A DNA stretch of 64,000 nt from Verrucomicrobiales bacterium (GTDB lineage: Bacteria > Verrucomicrobiota > Verrucomicrobiia > Limisphaerales > UBA9464). The DNA lies in assembly GCA_027489875.1 (NCBI GenBank), contig JAIXZE010000367.1, positions 1 to 64,000 of the forward strand. The letters run 5' to 3'. Position numbers and translations under genes: made by a program. The notes below the pieces were generated by a model, which ran no database searches, was not told the origin of the DNA, and saw only the letters and a program-made list of their open reading frames with translations. Each line of letters opens with the position of its first letter. Position 1 is the stretch's first letter. This document shows positions 36,970-45,362 of the stretch, piece after piece.

Positions 36970-38840
36970 ACGTTGCCCCTGAAGGAGGCGGGACGGAATG
37001 GCGGGGAGGAGCGCCCATCGAATGGTGGGAACATTGGGCGGTGCTGCGGATGTGGCATTCGGATCGGTGGTTTCGTCGGGTGATCCTCGGTTTGGTGTCG
37101 GTGGCGTTGTTGGGATTGCTCGCCGAGGCGCGATGGGTTCCGGGGCATGAGGCGTTCGAAGGGAAACGCGCCTGGATTCGAGGGTGGGACCGGTTGTTGG
37201 CTTCGTGGCATGACTTCCGGATGGGAAGGGTGGGGCACCCTGGTTTCCGTGCGGATCCGGCCGCATGGCGATGGCGGGTCCAATTGGATCCGGGGAATCT
37301 GGAGTCCACCCGTGCCTTGCTGGAATCGCTCGCGCAGAGGACTGATTCGGACTTTTCCGACGTCACGAACGGGCTCGCGCTCGGGCATCGGCTCTGGCGT
37401 GCCGGAGTAACGAATGGGGCGGACGTGGACCGTGTCTTCCGCATCGCAAGGACCGCGCGCTGCGAAGAATGGATTCTGCTGGAGGCGGCCGGGTTGATTC
37501 CGTGGTTGGGTCCGTTGGAGCGCGAGTCGTGGGCGGCTGTTGCGGCGGATCACGAGCGATGGGACGTGGTCCGCGGATTGTTGGCCGACGGACGGTTGGA
37601 GTTTGGGGGGACCGTGGGACAGGCGTGGACGGCAGTGTGGGGGACGCCGACTTTGTCGCGGCAGGGATTGGTTGTCCTGGAAGAGCGGGCAAGAGGGCAT
37701 GGTCCGGAAGCAGTAAAGGCGGGGCGATTGCTCGTTCAGGTACTGGTGCGGTTGGGGAAGGTGGAGGCATCGATGGCGGCCGCCGAACGATTGCGGGCGT
37801 TGGGAATGGCACGGCGCTTGGAGGCGATTCGCGTGGGTCGCCTCTGGCTGGCAGCGGGCCGTCGGGAGGATTTCCGGAAGTGGCTGGACGGGTGGACGGT
37901 GGGCCCGATGGATTCGCGGGAGGTTCCTGAATGGGCCGCCTTGGTCCGGGAGATCCAGGGGGTCGGCAAGGCGGCGTTGGCCTGGCGGGACGGATGGAAG
38001 CGCTGGCGGAAGAGGGAATGGTTGGAACCCGTGTTGGGGATGGCGTGGGAGGCCCGTGATTGGGGTGGGTTCCTGGAGTTGGGCATGGAGTTGCGTCAGG
38101 GGCCGGGTGCGGTTTCCCACGAAATCGCCTTGGGATGGGTGGTCGAGGGCATCGCGCGGGAGGCAACGGGGCGCGCAGTGGAGGCGGAGTCTGCCTGGGC
38201 GGCAGCCCGGTCCCAAAAGCTTCCTTCGCCGGAGTGGGCCTTGGCGTGGGTCAAGCGGATCGCTGGCTGGGGCCACCTTCGGTCGATCCCGGAATGGGTT
38301 GCGGTGGCCGAACCGGTCGGAGTGAACGACCCCGAGTACTGGGAATTGCGGGTGCGACTGGCGAGGAGTGCGGGAGATCCCGTGAGCCTGAAGGTGGCGG
38401 CGGCAGGGTTGCGAAGACTCAGGCCGTGGGACCCGGAAGGTGTGAATGCCGCAGCGATGGCGACGTTGTGGATGCCCGTGCCAGCGCTGGAGGCGTTGGA
38501 ACTCTTGTCGGAAGCGCGCCTGCGTCGGGGACTGGACCTGGAAGGGCGCGCATTGGAGGTAATGGCGCTCGGCCGGGAAGGAAGAACGAACGAATCCGAG
38601 GTGAGGTGGTCCGAACTGCATCGAGCACCCATGGGGCGAATCCAACGAACGATGGTTTGCCTCGCGGGCTTTGAAATGCATGCTCGGGCGGGGCGGGTTG
38701 AGGCAGCGATGGAGGAATACCGGCAGATCGAAGGAAAGTATCTGATGCCTGCGCAAGTTCGTTGGTTGGAGCAGGAGTTCCTGCGACTCGGCGAGCGGCG
38801 AAAGGTCGGATCGGCTTCGAGACCGGGTGAGGACCCATGA
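36966..38840 (+). CDS. Large membrane-anchored helical-repeat (TPR-like) protein 1
   Basis: The 624-residue product has one membrane segment (about residues 39-53, VILGLVSVALLGLLA). A long region of paired helices follows (for example EARWP..., AALAWRDGWKRWRKREW, LAWVKRIAGWGHL), resembling diverged tetratricopeptide repeats. No catalytic motif is seen. ATG 36966 overlaps the manA stop and its own stop overlaps the next gene by 4 bp, so accA, manA and both TPR-like genes form one coupled run. The family is not recognised. Confidence 0.7.
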   Translation: MNVAPEGGGTEWRGGAPIEWWEHWAVLRMWHSDRWFRRVILGLVSVALLGLLAEARWVPGHEAFEGKRAWIRGWDRLLASWHDFRMGRVGHPGFRADPAAWRWRVQLDPGNLESTRALLESLAQRTDSDFSDVTNGLALGHRLWRAGVTNGADVDRVFRIARTARCEEWILLEAAGLIPWLGPLERESWAAVAADHERWDVVRGLLADGRLEFGGTVGQAWTAVWGTPTLSRQGLVVLEERARGHGPEAVKAGRLLVQVLVRLGKVEASMAAAERLRALGMARRLEAIRVGRLWLAAGRREDFRKWLDGWTVGPMDSREVPEWAALVREIQGVGKAALAWRDGWKRWRKREWLEPVLGMAWEARDWGGFLELGMELRQGPGAVSHEIALGWVVEGIAREATGRAVEAESAWAAARSQKLPSPEWALAWVKRIAGWGHLRSIPEWVAVAEPVGVNDPEYWELRVRLARSAGDPVSLKVAAAGLRRLRPWDPEGVNAAAMATLWMPVPALEALELLSEARLRRGLDLEGRALEVMALGREGRTNESEVRWSELHRAPMGRIQRTMVCLAGFEMHARAGRVEAAMEEYRQIEGKYLMPAQVRWLEQEFLRLGERRKVGSASRPGEDP

Positions 38841-40690
38841 ACGAGACAGATAACGAGTTTCTGGATACCGAAGAGCGGAAGCGCAAACTGGTTGAACGGT
38901 TTGGCGGAAGCCCTTTTCTGGTCTTCATCTTTGATCACTGGTTTGGGTTTTTCGCCTTGGTCTTCCTGGTCGGGGTGATTGCCCTCAGCCTCTTCCTACC
39001 GCGTATCTGGCGTCAGACGCCGGAGGGATTCACCCCCGTCATCCGGGTCAGCGGCCTGGATCTCTGGCAGGCAAGGTCGCTCAGGAAAACGGCACTGAAG
39101 CAGGCCGAGGCGGGGCGTACCGAGGAATCGGTCCACGCCTGGCGGTCGGCGATCGCGAACAGCACGGCCGACGTCAGCCTCCTGCGTGAAGGGTTGGGTT
39201 ACGTGGCGTCGCTCCCGAATCCCCCCGATGAACAGATCGAGTTCGCGATCAATCATTCCTTCTGGCTTTTGCGCCTGGGAAACACCAATGCGGCAGACGC
39301 CGAACTCTCGCTCCGCTTGCTGACCAAGTATGGCATGGATGATCAGGTGGTTCGCTTGGGCAGCCGTTTGGAGGACTTCCTGACTCCGGACTCCTCGAAG
39401 CTCTTGCTTACGGCCTTCTTCAATGAAGGCAAGGTGACCGAGTTCGATCGACTGTGGCGCCGGTTCTCCACCCGGTTCGAGAGCGATCCGGAGTTGATGC
39501 TTTACCGTCAGGCCTGGATGGCCAACTGGGGGCCGCCGGCAACCCTGCAGCAGGGTCGAAACGCCCTGGTGGAGGCCCGTTCGAATCCCAAGCTGCGGAT
39601 CCTCGCGCTGCGTTTGCAGGTTCTGGTGAGTTATGCGATGCGGGATGAGTCAACGTTCGCCCAGGTGTTGCGGTTGCTCGAGGAGGAGAGGGAGACCCGG
39701 CTCTCGGACCACGCGATGCATTGGATGCTGATGAACGCGCTTGGCCGGCGGGATCAGGCGCGCGAGCAGGCCCAGAATCATCAAGCGTCGCCCCGTTCCC
39801 CCGCCGACGTCCGCGTGATGGTTGTCGCAATGAACCAACTTGGGCTCAACGAAGCGGCCATTTCCTTCGGTGAGCAGCAGTTGAAGAAGTTCTCCTTTGA
39901 TGCGGAGCTTTGGCTGCTTCAGGCGGAAGGCTTGACCCGCCTCAAGAAGTGGGACGATCTGAGGACCCTGGCGGTGGGGATCCGCAATGAGCTGTCCCTG
40001 CAAGGGTTGCTGGATGGGTATTCCCAATATCTTGAAGCGTTGGCGGAGGTGAATCTGGATCGACCCGAGGCGGCGCGGGCTGCGGCTGATCGGTTGGTGC
40101 GATCGGTGTCCATGGCACCGGATTTGAGCCGTCATGTGTCACGGGAGATGCAGCGCATCGGATTTCCGGAGGTTGCGCATGTCTTGCTGCGCCCGCTGGA
40201 GGTCCATTATGCCAAGGATGCGACGTATTGGTTTGAGCGGACTTCAGCGGCGTTGCTTTCGAACAATCCTGAGGATCTGGTGCTGTCGGCTGAGCGTGCC
40301 TACGCATTGGATCCGGCGGATGCCAGCATCGTGAACAACTACGCCGCTTCGTTGATCGTCACACGTACCAAGCCGGCAGAGGCCGTGCAGCTGACGCTGA
40401 AGGTCATGGTCAGTCGGCCCGGTGATCTGGGATCCGAGCTGAACCATATCCTGGCGTTGTTGATGGTCGGTCGGCATTCCGAGGTGGAGGCCAGCCTTCG
40501 CCGGATCAACACGCTTGCTCTGACACCTTCGGAATCAGCCGTCTACCATCTTGCTTGGTTCGAGTATCACCTTGAGAAGAAGGATTGGGTGGCGGCGCGC
40601 ATCGCTTACGGGAAGATCGATCCGCGTAAGTTGGTCGCGCTTCAGGTGGCCTGGATGGACGAGAAGTTCAAGGCCATCCCTCCGGGCTGA
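38837..40690 (+). CDS. Large membrane-anchored TPR protein 2
   Basis: The 617-residue product has an acidic/basic cytoplasmic N terminus, one membrane segment (about residues 28-53, LVFIFDHWFGFFALVFLVGV...) and a long run of helical repeats. These include ALKQAEAGRTEESVHAWRSAI and YALDPADASIVNNYAASLIVTRTKPAEAVQL, which is a clear TPR near the C terminus. Overall layout matches the preceding gene (single anchor, then external repeats), which suggests an old duplication or two partners of one complex. No catalytic residues are seen. Confidence 0.75.
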   Translation: MNETDNEFLDTEERKRKLVERFGGSPFLVFIFDHWFGFFALVFLVGVIALSLFLPRIWRQTPEGFTPVIRVSGLDLWQARSLRKTALKQAEAGRTEESVHAWRSAIANSTADVSLLREGLGYVASLPNPPDEQIEFAINHSFWLLRLGNTNAADAELSLRLLTKYGMDDQVVRLGSRLEDFLTPDSSKLLLTAFFNEGKVTEFDRLWRRFSTRFESDPELMLYRQAWMANWGPPATLQQGRNALVEARSNPKLRILALRLQVLVSYAMRDESTFAQVLRLLEEERETRLSDHAMHWMLMNALGRRDQAREQAQNHQASPRSPADVRVMVVAMNQLGLNEAAISFGEQQLKKFSFDAELWLLQAEGLTRLKKWDDLRTLAVGIRNELSLQGLLDGYSQYLEALAEVNLDRPEAARAAADRLVRSVSMAPDLSRHVSREMQRIGFPEVAHVLLRPLEVHYAKDATYWFERTSAALLSNNPEDLVLSAERAYALDPADASIVNNYAASLIVTRTKPAEAVQLTLKVMVSRPGDLGSELNHILALLMVGRHSEVEASLRRINTLALTPSESAVYHLAWFEYHLEKKDWVAARIAYGKIDPRKLVALQVAWMDEKFKAIPPG

Positions 40691-40761
40691 TATCGCCCAG
40701 CGCGGGGAAGAGGATCGTGCAGAATCCAGTCGTTCGGACGTCAGCAGCCGTCCGGGTGCCG

Positions 40762-41850
40762 TCAGGGTGATTCCGGCCAGCGTCCCATGCCGCCGGCAGG
40801 CAGGGGACGCTGACGGGCCCACACGAGATAGGCCGTGCGGCTGGAGTGGTTCCAGGCCCGTTGGAAATCCGAGCGGGGAATGATGCGGACGACACGGTCG
40901 CGTCGGACTCCTGGATCGTGGATCTGGACGTCGCCTGTCGGGGTGAATCCCGAGGCGACGACAAGGTGGCCATCTCCCGGGCGGGGTTTGGCTCCTCCCT
41001 TCAGTTGGGTGTACGAAACAGAAACCGCCACGGCATTTCCGGAGGCGATCCAACGTTCCAGATCGGCGATCCCGGCGAGGCGGCTCACGCAGGCAGAAAG
41101 GCCTCGATGATGGCCGGCGTAGGCGACATTGAAGCTCCAGTTTCCTGTGCCCGGCCAGCCGGGATCATGAACGCCGCGGGCGACCTGGGGGACATCCTGC
41201 AGGAGTTCCGGGCGTTGGAGTTGTTCGGACCAACGGGAAAGAATCATGCTCAGGCTGGTGGGGCTGCACCACGACTGGATGCCCTCCGGGAAGTCTGCCT
41301 GCGAGCGCACAGGCAGGGAAAGGAGCGTTCCCCAGGCTTGGGTGAACGGCTCCGGATCCGGTTCCGAGGCCGAGTCGCCCAGCAGGCTGACACCGAGCCT
41401 TAGATCGGACGGAACCCGGCCATCCAGGGTGGCAATGCTGAACTCGAGGTCGATGCCGTCGGCCGGGGCTGTGACGATGAGTGTATCGGTCTCCACACGT
41501 GCAGTTGAGTCCTTCTGACCGGGGAAGCTCGTCCGCGGGCCGTCGTTGGTGGACACGTTCCATTGCGCGAGCGTGTACCAAGCACCGGCTTCGTCCTTCC
41601 AGACGGGGCGAGCCCGGGCGGTCAATCCGCCGGCGTGCGCGGTATTCCAGGAGATGACCGCCTCCTTCCATGCGAAGCCCGGCTGGAACCGTGGTGTGGA
41701 GACGACCACGTTCGTCGGAGAGGCGACACTTCGCAGCAATTCGGGGTGGGGCCACCACCCGAGTCGGGACGGAGGGACGCGGATCGGGTCCGCGCTCTGG
41801 ACGACGGCAAAGACCAAGAGGGAAACGGCAATCCCACTGAAGTGCTTCAT
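40762..41850 (-). CDS. C39-like peptidase, exported
   Basis: The 362-residue product has a signal peptide (about 1-19) and an N-terminal beta-rich region. A papain-like C39_2 domain follows with catalytic Cys195 in WCSPTSLSMIL, His295 in DGHLVVASGF and Asp312 in IHDPG. Such proteins are likely periplasmic or secreted cysteine peptidases of unknown target. Its start overlaps the stop of the dihydrofolate reductase gene by 4 bp (ATGA), an unusual pairing of an exported peptidase with folate metabolism. Confidence 0.82.
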   Translation of the reverse strand: MKHFSGIAVSLLVFAVVQSADPIRVPPSRLGWWPHPELLRSVASPTNVVVSTPRFQPGFAWKEAVISWNTAHAGGLTARARPVWKDEAGAWYTLAQWNVSTNDGPRTSFPGQKDSTARVETDTLIVTAPADGIDLEFSIATLDGRVPSDLRLGVSLLGDSASEPDPEPFTQAWGTLLSLPVRSQADFPEGIQSWCSPTSLSMILSRWSEQLQRPELLQDVPQVARGVHDPGWPGTGNWSFNVAYAGHHRGLSACVSRLAGIADLERWIASGNAVAVSVSYTQLKGGAKPRPGDGHLVVASGFTPTGDVQIHDPGVRRDRVVRIIPRSDFQRAWNHSSRTAYLVWARQRPLPAGGMGRWPESP

Positions 41851-42404
41851 GCGGATGGAGAGGTGGACGGTCGTGGCTCGGTCGTGTCGGGGACCGCGAG
41901 GATCCGACGGTATCGGCGTACCGTGAATCCGGTCTCGCGCAGCACTTCCCCGTCGTCGGCAAAGTCCTGCTCGAACGGCGGGAAGAATGCGTCGCCTTCG
42001 GGAGTCGAGTCGACGAGGGAAAGGAGCAACTCGGAGCAGAGCGGCAGGAATTGGCGGTAGATGTCGGCCCCGCCGCAGATCCAGACGGGTCGAGGGTCGG
42101 CCGAGAGTTCGGAGCGGAGTGCTTGGAGGTCCGGAAGGACACGGACGCCGGGGATTGCCAAGAGGGATCGGCTGAGGACGAAGGTCTCGCGGCCGTGCAG
42201 GGGGCGTCCGATGGACTCAAAGGTGTGCCGGCCCATCACAAGGATGCCTCCGAGGGTGGTTCGCTTGAACCATTGGAAGTCGGCGGGTAGGTGCCAGGGA
42301 ATCCGGTTCCGGGCACCAATGACCCGATTGCGGGCCATGGCAGCGATGGCCTTCCAGGACGTTTCAGGAAGTGGGGTGACGGTGGACACGGGGCGGAGAA
42401 ACAC
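41847..42404 (-). CDS. folA: Dihydrofolate reductase
   Basis: The enzyme reduces dihydrofolate to tetrahydrofolate with NADPH. Family blocks are AIAAMARNRVIGARNRIPWHLPADF (catalytic Asp), GILVMGRHTFESIGRPL, TFVLSRS and WICGGADIYRQFLP. The GTG at 42404 gives 185 residues. GTG 42389 would give 180 and avoids the downstream flank of the gap terminator. No thymidylate synthase is nearby. Confidence 0.9.
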   Translation of the reverse strand: MFLRPVSTVTPLPETSWKAIAAMARNRVIGARNRIPWHLPADFQWFKRTTLGGILVMGRHTFESIGRPLHGRETFVLSRSLLAIPGVRVLPDLQALRSELSADPRPVWICGGADIYRQFLPLCSELLLSLVDSTPEGDAFFPPFEQDFADDGEVLRETGFTVRRYRRILAVPDTTEPRPSTSPSA

Positions 42405-42447
42405 AAAAGGGGCGGCGGTTCCGCGAATGCGGTTCCGCCGCCCCCTT
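42402..42447 (-). terminator. Rho-independent terminator of gap
   Basis: On the minus strand a stem of GGGGCGGCGG with CCGCCGCCCC, with an inner pair GAACCGC/GCGGAAC, is followed directly by CTTTTGTG. It lies 12 nt after the gap stop codon and just before the dihydrofolate reductase start. Confidence 0.85.
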
Positions 42448-42458
42448 GGGAGCCGGGA

Positions 42459-43538
<1,080 letters not shown>

Positions 43539-43612
43539 TCAGATACAGGCGCGGGAGCCTACCGGTGGAGGGGCTGGGGTCAACGGATTGTTTCGGTTGG
43601 CTGGACCTGAGG

Positions 43613-43745
43613 GGCACCTCTCGACACCGCCCCCGCTGGGAACCGGGTGGCGACGTCCTCATCGCCGTTCCAAGGCCTTTCCCATGGCGATGAGGACATC
43701 GCGGCCTCGGAACCGTTCCCAAAGGGGGCAGCATCAAGATGCGCC
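43613..43745. mobile_element. MITE-like palindromic element, copy D (degenerate)
   Basis: The right terminal repeat (43724-43745) is well kept. The left (43613-43634) has about five changes. The inner cores GGCGACGTCCTCATCGCC and GGCGATGAGGACATCGC face each other. No clear direct repeat flanks this copy, in keeping with greater age. It ends 65 bp before the start codon of the trypsin-like gene. Confidence 0.75.
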
Positions 43746-43810
43746 TCCACCCGCATGTGTGTGGAGCGAAGGGTTGCCGAGGGGGAACGGGTTGGGTAAA
43801 AAGTGTTCCC

Positions 43811-44764
43811 ATGACCCTGAAATCCCCCTCCGTTTCCCTCCGCATGTTCGCCTGGCTACCCTTGGTCGCCGGCATCGCCACGACACAGTCGGCTTTCGCC
43901 CTGATCTTCATCAGTTCCGGTGAGGTTGGGTTCAACACGACAGCTCCCACCGGTCCACTGGAAGGCAGTGGTTGGCAATATCAGGGCAGTTGGCAGGGTT
44001 TGCTGGGCACGGCCATTGCCCCCAATTACTTCATCACGGCGAAGCATATCGGCGGTGGCGTCGGGGGAACCTTCAGCTATCAGGGCAGTTCGTACACAAC
44101 CTCGGCCCGGTTTGATCATCCGACGGCGGATCTCACGGTCTGGCAGGTCTCGGGTACCTTTTCCAGCTACGCGCCCCTGTACACCGGCACCGCGGAGATT
44201 GGTCAGGATGTCGTCTTGTTTGGTCGAAGCGCCGTGCGCGGTGCGGAAGTCAACGTGCCGGGGGCCTCGCCAACACCCCTGCGCGGTTGGCAGTGGGGCA
44301 GTGCGGGTGGAGGCATGACGCGTTGGGGTGAGAACCAGGTGGACGATGTCTTCGTACTGGACGGTGCGGAGTATCTGCTCGCGGGCTTCAGTTCCGACGG
44401 AGGGCCGAACGAGGCGATGCTCGCATCCGGGGATTCCGGCGGAGGGATGTTCATCCTCGATGGTGGCGTCTGGAAACTCGCGGGGATCAACTCGAAGGTT
44501 CAATCCACCTTCAGCATGGGCGCCAGTGGACCGACTTTTCAGGCCGCCATCTTCGATGCGGGCGGATTGTTCACGAGCACCACCGGGGGGCTTCTGCAGT
44601 TGCCGGATGGAGCCCAGGATTGGGAAGCCATCTTCCTCTCGACCCGCATTTCCGCCTACTCGGAGTGGATCACGGCTGTTCCCGAATCCGAAGCGGTGGC
44701 GGTGTGGGCGGGCGTTGCGTTGACGACCTTTGCCGGGTGGCGGCGTTGGCGTCGCGATGTGTGA
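43811..44764 (+). CDS. Trypsin-like serine protease with PEP-CTERM-like tail
   Basis: The 317-residue product has a signal peptide (about 1-30). The chymotrypsin-fold triad is His79 (ITAKHIGG), Asp107 (HPTADLTVWQV) and Ser209 (ASGDSGGGMF). The C terminus has VPESEAVAVWAGVALTTFAG followed by WRRWRR, a PEP-CTERM-like tail with Ser in place of the second Pro. It is probably exported and then released or anchored by an exosortase-like enzyme. The start is ATG 43811. Confidence 0.85.
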   Translation: MTLKSPSVSLRMFAWLPLVAGIATTQSAFALIFISSGEVGFNTTAPTGPLEGSGWQYQGSWQGLLGTAIAPNYFITAKHIGGGVGGTFSYQGSSYTTSARFDHPTADLTVWQVSGTFSSYAPLYTGTAEIGQDVVLFGRSAVRGAEVNVPGASPTPLRGWQWGSAGGGMTRWGENQVDDVFVLDGAEYLLAGFSSDGGPNEAMLASGDSGGGMFILDGGVWKLAGINSKVQSTFSMGASGPTFQAAIFDAGGLFTSTTGGLLQLPDGAQDWEAIFLSTRISAYSEWITAVPESEAVAVWAGVALTTFAGWRRWRRDV

Positions 44765-45148
44765 AGCTGGAGGCTTTCGTGCCTTTGGGGGGGAGCGGAG
44801 TCTTGCAGCTGAAGCGCGGCATCCGCTCCGAGAATTCATTGCTGGAATCGCACTGGCATCGCCTGTCTTGCTGTCCGAGGGGATTCAGGCTGGCGACCCA
44901 GTCGTCGTGACATTGCATTGGTCACGCCTGCGGCAGGGGTGTTTGCGCAGAAGCCTTGGAGTGCTTTGATGGCGGGTGGATGTAGGGATGACGGTGTAGG
45001 GGAGCGTTGGGTACGAGGGGCGTTCGACGTGCCAGGTGGGGATCCAATGGGCTGCTCAGGTAGGGATAGGTAGGGATCAGTTTGGGTTTGGTTCCTTCCG
45101 GAAACGGTGGTTCTGCTGGTTCCTGGCTTTTTTCGTGATCCAAATTGT

Positions 45149-45190
45149 TGTTCATAAATCATTAAAAACCATGGTTTTACGTGATTATAT
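45149..45190 (+). promoter_or_regulatory. AT-rich candidate promoter with 14-bp palindrome
   Basis: In an otherwise GC-rich window this stretch is AT-rich. It holds the perfect palindrome AAAACCATGGTTTT (45165-45178) between TTAAAA (45162) and TTATAT (45185), spaced 17 bp as a weak -35/-10 pair. It could be an operator-controlled promoter for the metalloprotease gene. The rest of the 44765-45362 gap contains no supported gene. Confidence 0.3.
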
Positions 45191-45261
45191 GAACTTCTAT
45201 TGCGCATGGATGGCAAGAAAGGGTGCGTGTTGCTCAATGGAGTGGGAGCGCACTTAGGTCT

Positions 45262-45362
45262 GTAGGGTTAGTCAGTACATCGTTCTTTGGATGCCTGATA
45301 GGGGTGCACCGGATGGGTCCGGCGCACAAAAGGGAGGGCGGAAACCCCTAACGAGTACTGTT
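45262..45362 (+). ncRNA. Candidate structured 5' leader of the metalloprotease gene
   Basis: Three pairings fit together: CAGTAC (45273-45278) with GTACTG (45355-45360), TAGGGGT (45299-45305) with ACCCCTA (45344-45350), and an inner hairpin GC-CCGGA/TCCGG-GC (45306-45325). A competing pairing GTTAG (45267-45271) with CTAAC (45348-45352) would break the second stem. A purine-rich single strand (AAAAGGGAGGGCGG) precedes the closing stem. This resembles a switch-like leader but matches no riboswitch class that I know. Confidence 0.35.

Noticed and set aside
36465-38756. Long minus-strand open frame of about 760 codons opposite manA and the first TPR-like gene
   Set aside because: It crosses a recognisable manA, lacks motifs and is rich in Arg/Pro/Ser, typical of a shadow frame.
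45190-45257. 22-codon Cys-containing frame (MNFYCAWMARKGACC...)
   Set aside because: It has no ribosome-binding site, lies in the leader of the metalloprotease gene and has no recognisable similarity.
45262-45362. c-di-GMP-I riboswitch
   Set aside because: Some short pieces look alike (GCACAAAAGG, CCTAACG), but the conserved core and tetraloop-receptor layout of that class are not present.
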